A stretch of DNA of 64,000 bases, from positions 62,001 to 126,000 of the forward strand of contig JALFVL010000004.1 in assembly GCA_022787165.1 (NCBI GenBank), in the 5' to 3' direction. The position numbers and the translations under genes are program-made. Under the pieces are notes generated by a model that saw only the letters and a program-made list of their open reading frames with translations, was not told the DNA's origin and did not search any database. Each line of letters starts with the position of its first letter. The stretch's first letter is position 1. The DNA comes from Clostridiales bacterium (GTDB taxonomy: Bacteria; Bacillota; Clostridia; Christensenellales; Aristaeellaceae). Positions 29,914 to 38,483 of the stretch are shown piece by piece.

Positions 29914-30318
29914 TTATTCATCCTTGATCTTCCCCGTGAGCTGGAGTACGAGTATGGTCAGCCGCGGAAAGAGCATGGGAATCATGCAGGCAAGCCCGTC
30001 GACAAAGGGCAGCGCGAATGCGACGACGATCAGAAGAATCATGATCACCATGCGCATGTTGTAGGAGCTCTTCATCTGCATTCTGGCGAGCTCTTCGTTC
30101 CCCTCGCGCATTTCGGCGACCTTTTGCACCGTCATGCCCAAGAGAAGGAAGTTGATCACCGCGTAAAGGCTGCCAATCAGGCCGCCGAGCACAACAGCCA
30201 GCGAAAAGCGCCCCATCGCCGCATACACAACGAGCATGATGGCGAGCATGGAAAAGACACCGACAGCGATTCTCCTTGTCTCGCGCAAAACGGTCTCCTG
30301 CGGCTTATGAAAGTTCAT
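29914..30318 (-). CDS. ATP synthase subunit I (AtpI)-like membrane protein
   Basis: A 134-residue protein with four hydrophobic segments (about residues 18-35, 42-60, 88-103 and 108-125) in the usual AtpI place, first in the atp operon. AtpI helps assemble the c-ring and may move Mg2+; the family is poorly conserved, so the call leans on position and topology. ATG 30318 follows GGAGG; a TTG at 30324 is also in frame. Confidence 0.8.
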   Translation of the reverse strand: MNFHKPQETVLRETRRIAVGVFSMLAIMLVVYAAMGRFSLAVVLGGLIGSLYAVINFLLLGMTVQKVAEMREGNEELARMQMKSSYNMRMVIMILLIVVAFALPFVDGLACMIPMLFPRLTILVLQLTGKIKDE

Positions 30319-30365
30319 GAACAAGCCTGCCTCCGATCCTCATGGCGATGTTTACAATTAAAATC

Positions 30366-30394
30366 ATTATAACATGGGCAGGTTGAACGGTCAA
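30366..30394 (-). promoter_or_regulatory. ATP synthase operon promoter
   Basis: TTGACC, 17-bp spacer, TATAAT on the minus strand, 48 bp before atpI. Confidence 0.9.
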
Positions 30395-30497
30395 TGCCCA
30401 TTTCCGAATTCACCCGGCGATTTCTTTGCCGGGTCAACCCTTCCGATTTCCGGTCTGCCTTTCAGGGGACAGTCCTGCGTCCGCCTTTGCTTCCAAT

Positions 30498-30523
30498 AGA
30501 AAAAGCCGCCCGAAGGCGGCCTC
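30498..30523 (-). terminator. Aspartate kinase terminator
   Basis: Minus-strand GCCGCC / GGCGGC stem with a UUCG-type loop (TTCG) and five Ts, immediately after the lysC stop. Confidence 0.92.
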
Positions 30524-30527
30524 TGCT

Positions 30528-31865
30528 TTACCAGCGGTTTTCCGTTTCATTGACGACGAAGGCGCGATAAATCGCCCGAACGGCGTTCTCAAAGTCAAGA
30601 TTGTCAACGCCAACGATGATGTTGAGCTCGCTGGAGCCCTGGTCGATCAGGCGAACGTTGATGCCGGCTTTCATCAGCGCGTTGAACAGCCTGGCAGACG
30701 TGCCCTTGGAGCGCACCATGCCGCGTCCGACGGTCGCAATCAGCGCCAGACCGGAGTGGATCTCGACGGAGTCCGGCGAGCAGAGCTCGTGAATCCGCTG
30801 AATCAGGCGCTCCTTTTTCCCCTCGATGGCGGATTCATGCACAACGACGGACATCGTGTCGATGCCGCTGGGCATGTGTTCAAAGGACACGCTCTCCTCC
30901 TCGAGCGCCTGCAGCACGCGGCGCCCGAAGCCCAGCTCCGCGTTCATCATCGCCTTTTCGACGGCAATGATCGCAAAATCCTTGTGTCCCGCGATACCGG
31001 TGATCATGTATTTGCTCTCGTGATCCTCGGCCTCGTAGCCGATGACCGTGCCCGGCTCCTCCGGCTTGTTGGTGTTGCGAATGTTGGTCGGGATGCCGGC
31101 GATGCGCACCGGGAAGATCGCATCCTCGTGCAGCACGGAAGCGCCCATATAGGAGAGCTCGCGCAGCTCGCGATACGTCACATAGCGAATCGGCACGGGA
31201 TTGCGGACGATCCTCGGGTCGGCCATCAGACAGCCGGAGACATCCGTCCAGTTCTCGTAAACGTCGGCGTCGACTGCGCGCGCAACAATAGCGCCCGTGA
31301 TGTCGCTTCCGCCGCGGGAAAACGTCTTGACATTGCCATGCGAGTCGCAGCCGTAAAAGCCCGGCACGACGGCATGTTCATGGCTGCGCAGCAGCGCGCC
31401 CAGCATGCTGTTGGTCTTGTCGCTGTCTAGCCGTCCCTCTTCGTCAAAGAAGATGCCGTCCTTGGCATCGATGAAATCCCATCCGAGGTAATCGGCCAGC
31501 AGAATACCGTTCAGGTATTCGCCGCGGCTCGCCGCGTAATCCGCGCCGGCGCCCAGGCAGATATTCTTGCTCACCTCGTCAAGATGCGCGTCCAAATCGA
31601 CATGAAGCCCCAGCTCCTGCGCAATGCCGTGATACCGCGCGCGGATCTTTTCAAACACCGGGGTGATATCCTTACCCTGCCCCGCCAGACGGTTGCATTC
31701 ATAAAGCAGGTCTGTCACCTTGGTATCCGCCGCGCTTCGCTTGCCAGGGGCGCTGGGCACGACGATGCGCCTTTCCCCATCAGACAGCAGAATTTGCTTG
31801 ACCTTTTGAAACTGCGCGGCGTCAGCAAGCGAACTTCCGCCAAATTTTGAAACCTTGATGCCCAT
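30528..31865 (-). CDS. lysC: Aspartate kinase
   Basis: A 445-residue kinase phosphorylating aspartate at the head of the lysine/threonine/methionine pathway. KFGGSSLADA is the N-terminal kinase signature, FSRGGSDITGAIVA the substrate region, and two C-terminal ACT domains (about residues 300-445) include IDTMSVVVHE and GINVRLIDQGSSELNIIVGV, the usual feedback-inhibitor sites. AATCGGAGGGC precedes ATG 31865, the Shine-Dalgarno lying in the loop of a short TCGGA/TCCGA hairpin. A leader of about 130 nt lies between promoter and start. lysA is elsewhere in the window (47.8 kb). Confidence 0.96.
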   Translation of the reverse strand: MGIKVSKFGGSSLADAAQFQKVKQILLSDGERRIVVPSAPGKRSAADTKVTDLLYECNRLAGQGKDITPVFEKIRARYHGIAQELGLHVDLDAHLDEVSKNICLGAGADYAASRGEYLNGILLADYLGWDFIDAKDGIFFDEEGRLDSDKTNSMLGALLRSHEHAVVPGFYGCDSHGNVKTFSRGGSDITGAIVARAVDADVYENWTDVSGCLMADPRIVRNPVPIRYVTYRELRELSYMGASVLHEDAIFPVRIAGIPTNIRNTNKPEEPGTVIGYEAEDHESKYMITGIAGHKDFAIIAVEKAMMNAELGFGRRVLQALEEESVSFEHMPSGIDTMSVVVHESAIEGKKERLIQRIHELCSPDSVEIHSGLALIATVGRGMVRSKGTSARLFNALMKAGINVRLIDQGSSELNIIVGVDNLDFENAVRAIYRAFVVNETENRW

Positions 31866-31996
31866 TCGGAAGCCCTCCGATTTGATTGGAAGTCTTTTTT
31901 CTCTTGATTCGTCTGCGGCGCTCAACCCTCCGAGCATCCTGCTGCCATCCTTTCGGCCGCAGCAGAGGCAACCTGCCGCCCGCATTTCCGCAAACT
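31866..31996 (-). promoter_or_regulatory. Structured leader of lysC, possible cis-regulator
   Basis: About 130 nt of GC-rich transcribed leader with several complementary blocks (for example GGCAGG...CCTGCT-like arms) and a final hairpin that holds the ribosome site. It does not show the lysine-riboswitch core by eye, so the type of control, if any, is unknown. Confidence 0.35.
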
Positions 31997-32002
31997 GATA
32001 CA

Positions 32003-32031
32003 ATTCTATAGAATGACGGGAATAAAGTCAA
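32003..32031 (-). promoter_or_regulatory. lysC promoter
   Basis: TTGACT and TAGAAT, 17 bp apart on the minus strand; the -10 lies inside the palindrome ATTCTATAGAAT. Positions 32032-32238 beyond it show no gene. Confidence 0.75.
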
Positions 32032-32240
32032 GAGCCTTTCGTATACAGGCCCGAAAAAAAGCGCTTTTTCTCAAAAACGTCAAAAACCATGCGTCTGGGT
32101 GCGGCATTTTCGCCGCCATTTTCTCCCCTGCCATCCTATGAAGCCGCCGCCGGATGCGTTCGCGGCTGCATTTTCTGCGAAACTCACCGCGTCCTCTCTG
32201 CAGCATGCCGCAAAGATGCTGTTTCTCCCTCATGACGCAC

Positions 32241-32261
32241 AAAAGGCGGATGTCTCCGCCT
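32241..32261 (-). terminator. gerW terminator
   Basis: Minus-strand AGGCGGA / TCCGCCT stem with loop GACA followed by TTTTG, just after the gerW stop. Confidence 0.9.
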
Positions 32262-32266
32262 CTTTA

Positions 32267-32695
32267 TCATTCCCCCTGATAGACTGCGCTGACACGGGGC
32301 CTTCCGCTCTTTCCTTCCTCTTCGTCCCTCTCCATGCTGCGCAGGCTCTCGATCGCCTGCGGAATCATCTCCACGACGCGTTCCATCGGGGAGGCGCAGC
32401 TTGCACTGAGCATCCGAACGCCGTTTGCCGAGCAGACGAGAAAGCCCATCGGCTGCACGGACACCCCTGCGCCCGCACCGCCCGCAAACGGCATCGCATC
32501 CATCTGCGGCTGCGCCAGAGCGCCCGCGTATTCGCCGCCGCCGGCCACAAAGCCGAACGAAACCTTTGAAATCGGTATGATGGTCGAGCCGTCCTGTGTC
32601 TGGACAGGATCGCCCACCACCGTGTTGACATCCACCATTTCCCGGATGCTCTCCATCGATGTGCCCATCAGGCTCTGGATGGGATGCTGCTCCAT
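32267..32695 (-). CDS. gerW: GerW family sporulation protein (YtfJ-like)
   Basis: A 142-residue protein with the family pattern MESIREMVDVNTVVGDPV, GSTIIPISKVSFGFVAGG and a Gly-rich stretch before GVSVQPMGFLV. GerW/YtfJ proteins are made in the forespore and are needed for proper spore germination in Bacillus. It overlaps the DUF2953 gene by 28 bp, a pairing seen across spore formers. Confidence 0.94.
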   Translation of the reverse strand: MEQHPIQSLMGTSMESIREMVDVNTVVGDPVQTQDGSTIIPISKVSFGFVAGGGEYAGALAQPQMDAMPFAGGAGAGVSVQPMGFLVCSANGVRMLSASCASPMERVVEMIPQAIESLRSMERDEEEGKSGRPRVSAVYQGE

Positions 32696-33228
32696 GTTTT
32701 TCCCTCTTTTCTGACGCTCGCGCGTCTTGTTTTGCGCCGCGATTGTCTGGCGGCCCTGACGCCGATGAGGATAATGTCGCCCAGCGGCGCTCTGATTATG
32801 CAGCGAGCCGTCATCAAAAAGCATCCAACCGCGAAATCCGCGCCAACCTGCGCGCTGCCGCTCAGCCGTCCGCCCGCCATCACGGCGCACAGCGCCGCCC
32901 GCAGCGCGCCGACGGCGACTGCGGTCTGCGCCGCATCCTCAAGGCCAACGAGCAGCCGGATATCCCATCGGCCCATGCACAATAGCATGCGCATCGCATC
33001 AGGCGAAATGCTTACCGGCTTCTTCCCTGCCCTCTTTCCCGGTGCAGCATAGCGAACGCGTACCCGAGGACGCCCGTCCCAGGCGATCTCGCTGTCCATG
33101 CGCGCGCCAAAACCCAGCCAGAAAAGCGTCGCCTGGGCGCTGCCGCGCATCCCATTCAAGCTGACGCCAAGCCGAATGGTCACAGGCAGGCTGAGCAGCA
33201 GATATAGAGCCCCAACGAGCCAAAGCAC
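32668..33228 (-). CDS. DUF2953 family membrane-associated protein
   Basis: A 186-residue protein with an N-terminal membrane helix (about residues 2-20), a beta-rich first half (GSAQATLFWLGFGARMDSEI) and a hydrophobic C-terminal half. Together with its coupling to gerW this matches DUF2953, a sporulation-linked family of unknown role. GTG 33228 is chosen since AAGGAGG lies 7 bp upstream; an ATG 12 codons earlier has no ribosome site. Confidence 0.8.
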   Translation of the reverse strand: MLWLVGALYLLLSLPVTIRLGVSLNGMRGSAQATLFWLGFGARMDSEIAWDGRPRVRVRYAAPGKRAGKKPVSISPDAMRMLLCMGRWDIRLLVGLEDAAQTAVAVGALRAALCAVMAGGRLSGSAQVGADFAVGCFLMTARCIIRAPLGDIILIGVRAARQSRRKTRRASVRKEGKTWSSIPSRA

Positions 33229-33258
33229 GCGCTTCCCTCCTTTTTTTCCTTCAGCCCT

Positions 33259-33287
33259 TTTCAACAGGGGCTCTTTTCCTGTATAAT
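33259..33287 (+). promoter_or_regulatory. Promoter of the exonuclease III gene
   Basis: TATAAT at 33282-33287 with a weak TTTCAA 17 bp upstream; the gene starts 67 bp later. Confidence 0.5.
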
Positions 33288-33353
33288 AGCTGCGTCCAAT
33301 ATGTTTTATACAGGTTTCCCGGCGGAGCAGCCTCCGCCGGCGACGGAGGCAAC

Positions 33354-34109
33354 ATGAAACTGATATCCTGGAATGTCAACGGTCTGCGCGCATGCCTTGG
33401 CAAGGGCTTTATGGACTATTTTACCGCGGAGAGCGCCGACTTTTTCTGCCTGCAGGAGACAAAAATGCAGCCCGGGCAGGCGCAGGTTCCCGCCGAGGGC
33501 TACCATGAATTCTTCAATTCCGCCGAGAAGAAGGGCTATTCCGGCACGGCGATCTTCGCCAAACAGGAGCCTCTCTCCGTGTCCTACGGCATGGGCAGCG
33601 AGCTGCATGACCACGAGGGCCGGCTCATCACGCTCGAGTACGACCGCTTCTACCTCGTCACTGTCTACACCCCTAACAGCCAGCGCGAGCTGACGCGGCT
33701 CATGTACCGTCTGTGCTGGGAGGAGGATTTCCGCCTCTATCTCAAGCGTCTTGACGAAAAAAAGCCCGTGATCGTCTGCGGCGACATGAACGTCGCGCAT
33801 AAGGAGATCGACCTCAAGAACCCGAAGACCAACACGGGCAACGCCGGCTTTACCCCGCAAGAGCGCGAGGCGATGACCCGGCTGCTCGATTCCGGCTTTG
33901 TCGATACCTTCCGCCTGCTGCATCCCGACGCCACCGGCGCGTACAGCTGGTGGAGCTATATGTTCAACGCCCGTGCCAACAACGCCGGATGGCGCATCGA
34001 CTATTTTCTCGTCTCTGAGCGAATCAGGAATCGCGTCCGCGAGGCGCGCATCGACGCCCATGTGATGGGCAGCGACCACTGCCCCGTCGTGCTCGACATT
34101 GACCTGTAA
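33354..34109 (+). CDS. xth: Exodeoxyribonuclease III / AP endonuclease
   Basis: A 251-residue exonuclease-endonuclease-phosphatase-fold enzyme. ISWNVNGLRA, FFCLQETKMQ, GDMNVAH, WWSYMFNARANNAGWRIDYF and GSDHCPVVL carry the metal and catalytic residues. It cuts at abasic sites and trims 3' ends in base excision repair. Length and start are normal. Confidence 0.97.
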   Translation: MKLISWNVNGLRACLGKGFMDYFTAESADFFCLQETKMQPGQAQVPAEGYHEFFNSAEKKGYSGTAIFAKQEPLSVSYGMGSELHDHEGRLITLEYDRFYLVTVYTPNSQRELTRLMYRLCWEEDFRLYLKRLDEKKPVIVCGDMNVAHKEIDLKNPKTNTGNAGFTPQEREAMTRLLDSGFVDTFRLLHPDATGAYSWWSYMFNARANNAGWRIDYFLVSERIRNRVREARIDAHVMGSDHCPVVLDIDL

Positions 34110-34150
34110 TCGCTCTTTGTCATGGCATTTTAGAAAGGATGGTTTTCTCC

Positions 34151-34696
34151 ATGAAGCTGATGTTTGCATCCGATATTCACGGCTCCCGAAGCGCCTGCGA
34201 GGCCGTTCTGCGCCGTTACGAGAAGAGCGGCGCCTCCCGCCTCGTGCTGCTGGGCGATCTGCTCTATCACGGCCCGCGCAACGATCTGCCCGACGCCTAC
34301 GATCCCAAGGCCGTTACTGCGCTGCTCAACGGCGCGCGCGACGAGCTGCTCTGCGTCCGCGGCAACTGCGACGCCGAGGTCGATCAGATGGTGCTGAATT
34401 TCCCGATTCTGGCAGATTATGCGCTCTTCGACCTGGACGGCACGACCGCCTTCGTCACCCACGGCCATCTCTTCAACACGGACAATTTGCCGCCGCACAA
34501 GGAGGGCGATCTGCTGATCCACGGTCATACGCATGTGCTCACCGTTCAAAGGGCCGGCGGCATGACCTACATCAATCCCGGCTCCGCCGCGCTGCCCAAG
34601 GAGAACAACCCCAAGAGCCTGATGCTCTATGAGGACGGCGTGTTCACCATTGAAACCCTGGAGGGAGAGACGATTCTGCGCCACGGGATCCGCTGA
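34151..34696 (+). CDS. Metallophosphoesterase, YfcE-type phosphodiesterase
   Basis: A 181-residue calcineurin-like phosphoesterase with all metal motifs: ASDIHGS, LGDLLYHGPRN, RGNCDAE, THGH and HGHTH. ATG 34151 fits the AAAGG upstream better than 34139. It probably hydrolyses phosphodiesters in the cytoplasm. It follows the exonuclease III gene by 41 bp and likely shares its transcript. Confidence 0.93.
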   Translation: MKLMFASDIHGSRSACEAVLRRYEKSGASRLVLLGDLLYHGPRNDLPDAYDPKAVTALLNGARDELLCVRGNCDAEVDQMVLNFPILADYALFDLDGTTAFVTHGHLFNTDNLPPHKEGDLLIHGHTHVLTVQRAGGMTYINPGSAALPKENNPKSLMLYEDGVFTIETLEGETILRHGIR

Positions 34697-34725
34697 ATCC
34701 CAGACCCGTTTTTCCTTCCCCCTTA

Positions 34726-34774
34726 AAAGAAAAGACAGACATCGCGTTTCGCTTTGTCTGTCTTTTGTGTTTTG
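34726..34774 (+). terminator. Terminator of xth and phosphoesterase genes
   Basis: A 12-bp stem (AAAAGACAGACA / TGTCTGTCTTTT) around a 13-base loop, followed by GTGTTTTG. Confidence 0.85.
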
Positions 34775-34839
34775 CAAATTCTTCCGCAAAGCATCTGCCT
34801 CGGGCTAAAAAACAGCGGGATTTCATGGTTTCGTCGCCA

Positions 34840-34854
34840 CCGGCAGCATGCCGG
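34840..34854. repeat. 15-bp palindrome, copy 3 (one mismatch)
   Basis: CCGGCAGCATGCCGG, differing by one base from the 1515 copy and followed by the same GTTT-like flank (TTT). It lies 10 bp after the DegV stop. Confidence 0.5.
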
Positions 34855-34863
34855 TTTCTTTGC

Positions 34864-35733
34864 TTATCTTTCCCGCTTCTGGCCCTCGAAGATCAGGCCG
34901 ACGGCCTCGGGACCGGTGTTGGAGCAAACCGCGCAGCCAAGCTGGAAGGCCATCTCCGGCGGATAGCCGATGGCCTTTGTCAGCGCGTCAGTGTATTCCT
35001 GCTCATACTTTTTGTCCGTCAGCGCAAGCATATACGGCGTCCCCTCGACCATGCGGCTCTTGAGGGCTGAGGCCATCGAGCTGACGACCATCTTGTCGCC
35101 GCGCGACTTTTTAATCACCTGGCTCACGCCGTCGTTGAGCGTAAAAATCGGATGGATGCCCAGCAGATCACCCGCGATGGCGGAGGCCGCGCTGATGCGT
35201 CCGCTCTTGCGGATGATCTTGAGCGTATATGCCGTCAGCAGGATCTCGACGCGGGCAAACTTGTCCTCCAGATAGGCGACGACCTCCTCCATCGGCTTGC
35301 CCTCGCCGAGCATGTCGCTGGCACGGAGCAGCTCGCGGCCATACCCCATCGAATAGCAATGGCTGTCGACAATGAAGATCTGCATGGGGCTGTCCGGATG
35401 CTCCTGGGCAAACTGCTGCGCCGCAGCATGCGCCGCGGCGTTGGTTCCGGAGCCGCCCGCATTGATCGAGACATAGAGCACCTGCTCCACACCCTGCGCA
35501 TCGTATTGCTCAAACTGATCCATAAACTCAAACTGCGTGACCTGAGAGGTCGTCGGCAGTCCATTTGACCGGCGCAGCATTTCACAGAATTCTGCCCCGT
35601 CAAAATCCACGCGTTCCGTATAGCCCTCACCATCGAGCGCAATCTTGAAACAGAGAATATCGATATGATGCTGCTCGGCAAGCGCCTGCGGCAAATCGCA
35701 GGCAGAATCCGTCAGTATGGCATATTTCTTCAT
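34864..35733 (-). CDS. DegV family fatty-acid-binding protein
   Basis: A 289-residue two-domain protein: ILTDSACDLPQ at the N-terminus, LPTTSQVTQFEF ligand loop, INAGGSGTNAAA and KIIRKSGRISAASA are typical. DegV/FakB proteins bind fatty acids and present them to FakA kinase. No fakA is adjacent. It has its own promoter. A second DegV gene lies at 49.7 kb. Confidence 0.94.
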   Translation of the reverse strand: MKKYAILTDSACDLPQALAEQHHIDILCFKIALDGEGYTERVDFDGAEFCEMLRRSNGLPTTSQVTQFEFMDQFEQYDAQGVEQVLYVSINAGGSGTNAAAHAAAQQFAQEHPDSPMQIFIVDSHCYSMGYGRELLRASDMLGEGKPMEEVVAYLEDKFARVEILLTAYTLKIIRKSGRISAASAIAGDLLGIHPIFTLNDGVSQVIKKSRGDKMVVSSMASALKSRMVEGTPYMLALTDKKYEQEYTDALTKAIGYPPEMAFQLGCAVCSNTGPEAVGLIFEGQKRER

Positions 35734-35790
35734 CGGCTTCCTTCCTTTCGTCAGCAAATGCGGCGGCATCGGTTTTCCGCCGATGCGTTT

Positions 35791-35819
35791 ATCATACAAT
35801 ATTCCTCGCCAATTTGCAA
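35791..35819 (-). promoter_or_regulatory. Promoter of the DegV gene
   Basis: TTGCAA, 17-bp spacer, TATGAT on the minus strand, 58 bp upstream of the ATG. Confidence 0.75.
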
Positions 35820-35897
35820 GTGTCTGTGAGCTTCGTCCGTCAGCTGGCGCTTCTGCGTCCGGCGCCTTGCGGGTCACGCCCGCGCCCGCCCTACATC

Positions 35898-35930
35898 GAA
35901 AATGCCTCCGGCACTCGGGCCGGAGGCATG
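35898..35930 (-). terminator. fba terminator
   Basis: An 11-bp perfect stem (ATGCCTCCGGC / GCCGGAGGCAT) with TTTTC on the minus strand, just after fba. Confidence 0.9.
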
Positions 35931-35943
35931 TGGGTCAGCTTGA

Positions 35944-36882
35944 TCAAGCCTTGCCGCTGCAGCCAAGGACGTCGACCAGCTTGTGGCGGACGAGCTCCTT
36001 GATGTTGGCGCGGGCGGGCTTGAGGTACTCGCGCGGGTCGAACTTCTCCGGATGCTCCGCGAAGAACTTGCGGATCGTGCCGGTCATCGCCAGGCGCAGG
36101 TCAGAGTCGATATTGATCTTGCAGACGGAAAGCTGCGCCGCGTGACGCAGCTGCTCCTCCGGCACGCCAACCGCGCCGGGCATCGCGCCGCCATAGGCGT
36201 TGACCATGTCGACATACTCCTTGGGAACAGAGGAGGAGCCGTGGAGCACGATCGGGAACTCCGGCAGCCTGCGGGAGACCTCCTCAAGGATGTCAAAGCG
36301 CAGCTGCGGCTTGGTGCCGGGCTTGAACTTGTAGGCGCCGTGAGAGGTGCCGATGGCGATGGCGAGGGAATCGCAGCCGGTCTTGGAGACGAACTCCTCG
36401 ACCTCTTCGGGACGGGTGTAATGCGCGTTGTCCGCGGAGACGTTGACCTCGTCCTCGATACCGGCCAGAGCGCCCAGCTCCGCCTCAACCACGACGCCAT
36501 GGTCATGCGCATACTCGACGACCTTGCGGGTGATCTCAATGTTCTCGGCAAACGGCTTGGAGGAGGCATCGATCATGACGGAGGTAAAGCCGCCGTCAAT
36601 ACAGGCCTTGCAGGTTTCGAAGCTGTCGCCGTGATCCAGATGCAGCGCAATCGGGATCTCCGGGCACTCGATCACGGCAGCCTCCACCAGCTTGACCAGG
36701 TAGGTGTGGTTGGCATAGGCACGCGCACCCTTGGAAACCTGCAGAATGACCGGCGCCTTTTCCTCGCGGCAGGCCTCGGTGATCGCCTGAACGATCTCCA
36801 TGTTGTTGACGTTGAAAGCGCCGACAGCGTAGCCGCCATGATAAGCCTTCTTAAACATTTCAGTCGTAGTGACAAGAGCCAT
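35944..36882 (-). CDS. fba: Class II fructose-1,6-bisphosphate aldolase
   Basis: A 312-residue zinc-dependent TIM-barrel aldolase. Zinc ligands lie in IALHLDHGD, VVEAELG, GTSHGAYKF and VLHGSSSVP; NIDSDLRLA is the substrate-phosphate loop. It splits fructose-bisphosphate in glycolysis and runs in reverse in gluconeogenesis. ATG 36882 is 9 bp after AAGGAG; an ATG two codons earlier is too close. It is monocistronic. Confidence 0.97.
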   Translation of the reverse strand: MALVTTTEMFKKAYHGGYAVGAFNVNNMEIVQAITEACREEKAPVILQVSKGARAYANHTYLVKLVEAAVIECPEIPIALHLDHGDSFETCKACIDGGFTSVMIDASSKPFAENIEITRKVVEYAHDHGVVVEAELGALAGIEDEVNVSADNAHYTRPEEVEEFVSKTGCDSLAIAIGTSHGAYKFKPGTKPQLRFDILEEVSRRLPEFPIVLHGSSSVPKEYVDMVNAYGGAMPGAVGVPEEQLRHAAQLSVCKINIDSDLRLAMTGTIRKFFAEHPEKFDPREYLKPARANIKELVRHKLVDVLGCSGKA

Positions 36883-36952
36883 GTTCATTCACTCCTTCAA
36901 AAGATCGGATGCATCTGTTAAAAAACACACGCATTCCGTTTTCCTGATTCCT

Positions 36953-36981
36953 AGTATAGCAATTTTTCCCGGTTTTGAACA
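36953..36981 (-). promoter_or_regulatory. fba promoter
   Basis: TATACT with TGTTCA 17 bp upstream (minus strand); the -35 is a weak match. Confidence 0.5.
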
Positions 36982-37065
36982 GACCCCAGTTTCAGTTTTT
37001 CCGTTTTTTTCACATTCTGCGCCCGTTTTCCTTTTCGGTATGGCGAAAACCTTGAAAAAACGCGG

Positions 37066-37095
37066 TTGACGCACAGGCGCGCCTGCTGGTATACT
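37066..37095 (+). promoter_or_regulatory. Promoter of the RlmL-like gene
   Basis: TTGACG and an extended -10 (TGGTATACT) 18 bp apart, 29 bp before the ATG. Confidence 0.8.
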
Positions 37096-37123
37096 GACAG
37101 GACGATCTAGACAGGAGGCAGAT

Positions 37124-38281
37124 ATGCAGCAGCAATTTGAGTGGATCGCAACCGCCGCCTTTGGCCTGGAGGGCGTCGTCGCCCGGGAGCTGAATCGTCT
37201 TGGCATCGAGGCCAAAGCCGAAAATGGCGGCGCGCGCTTTTTTGGCACGCCGGAGGATGCTCAACGCGCCAACCTCTGGCTGCGCTGCGCCGACCGGGTG
37301 CTGCTGGTCATGGGCCGCTTTGAGGCAAAAAGCTTCGAGGCGCTCTTTGAAGGCGTTCGCGCGTTGCCGTGGGAGGACTTTATCGGCGAAAAGACCCGGT
37401 TCCCGGTCAGCGGGAAATGCGCCCGCAGCCAGCTGATGAGCGTGCGCGACTGTCAGGCAATCACGAAAAAAGCCATCGTCGAACGCCTGAAGGAAAAATA
37501 CCGCGTCACCTGGTTTGAGGAGCAGGGGGAAACCGTCGCCGTCGACGTGGCGCTGCACGGCGATATCGCCCAGCTGACGCTGGATGCCAGCGGCACGGCG
37601 CTCAACCGCCGCGGCTACAGAACGTGGAACGGCGAGGCGCCCCTTCGCGAGACGCTTGCCGCCGCGCTCGTCTCCCTGAGTCCGTGGCGCCCGGGCATGC
37701 CGCTGCACGACCCCATGTGCGGCACGGGCACGCTGCTCATTGAGGCCGCTATGCGCATGGCCGACCGCGCGCCAGGGCTGATGCGCGATTTTGCGATCGA
37801 GCATTGGCGTGGCATGCCTGTCTCCGCGTTTGAGGCCGTCCGGGAAGAAGCAAAGGCCCGTTTCTCTCCTGAGCGCGTTGAGGGTATCTCCGGCGCGGAC
37901 ATCGACCCACAGGCTGTCGAGCTCGCTCACCGTCATTTGCGCCAGGCCGGGCTGGAAGGACGCATCCGTTTCGACGTGGCCGATGCTCGCGCCTGCCAGC
38001 GTCCCGAGGCGTCAGGCGCATTTCTGACCAATCCGCCCTACGGCGAGCGGCTCAGCGACCGCAGGAGCTGTGAAGCGCTGTATCGCGAGATGGGTTTGCT
38101 GCTGCGCCGCCATCCCGGCTGGACACTTTCCGCCATCACCTCGCATCCCGGCTTCGAGCGCTGCTTTGGACGCCGCGCCGACAGGAAGCGCCGCTTTTAC
38201 AATGGCAGGCTCGAATGCGAGTTCATGACCTTCGGCCTCGGTCAGGGAAGCCGGAAAACGTCCTCCCCTCGCCAGCCGTAA
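37124..38281 (+). CDS. THUMP-domain 23S rRNA guanine-N2 methyltransferase, RlmL/YpsC-like
   Basis: A 385-residue protein: N-terminal ferredoxin-like and THUMP domains (about residues 1-155), then a Rossmann methyltransferase with DPMCGTGTLLIEAA (SAM site) and catalytic TNPPYGERL. RRGYRTWNGEAPLRETLAAA is the typical inter-domain sequence. It probably makes an m2G in 23S rRNA. It stands alone; AGGAGG lies 6 bp before the ATG. Confidence 0.94.
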   Translation: MQQQFEWIATAAFGLEGVVARELNRLGIEAKAENGGARFFGTPEDAQRANLWLRCADRVLLVMGRFEAKSFEALFEGVRALPWEDFIGEKTRFPVSGKCARSQLMSVRDCQAITKKAIVERLKEKYRVTWFEEQGETVAVDVALHGDIAQLTLDASGTALNRRGYRTWNGEAPLRETLAAALVSLSPWRPGMPLHDPMCGTGTLLIEAAMRMADRAPGLMRDFAIEHWRGMPVSAFEAVREEAKARFSPERVEGISGADIDPQAVELAHRHLRQAGLEGRIRFDVADARACQRPEASGAFLTNPPYGERLSDRRSCEALYREMGLLLRRHPGWTLSAITSHPGFERCFGRRADRKRRFYNGRLECEFMTFGLGQGSRKTSSPRQP

Positions 38282-38334
38282 GCCCTTCCATGCAGTCGTA
38301 TGATCGGCATTCCGACGTCTCTGTCTTCATATCA

Positions 38335-38368
38335 AACGCCCGGAGCAGCTATCGCTGTCTCCGGGCGT
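38335..38368 (-). terminator. Hairpin, probable terminator of the HPr-like gene
   Basis: Long GC-rich stem ACGCCCGGAG...CTCCGGGCGT followed on the minus strand by TTTGAT; lies 115 bp after the HPr-like gene. Confidence 0.5.
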
Positions 38369-38383
38369 CAGTCTATGCTCGCT

Positions 38384-38409
38384 CCGTCCTCCCGGACGGT
38401 TTTTCTTTT
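38384..38409 (+). terminator. Terminator of the RlmL-like gene
   Basis: CCGTCC / GGACGG stem with TCCC loop and TTTTTCTTTT. Confidence 0.9.
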
Positions 38410-38483
38410 GTCTGCCATTCGGATTCTGTTTTCCCCTCCGAATGCCTTTTTCCGCTCTTTGCCGCCGCTGCGGCACAGGATCG

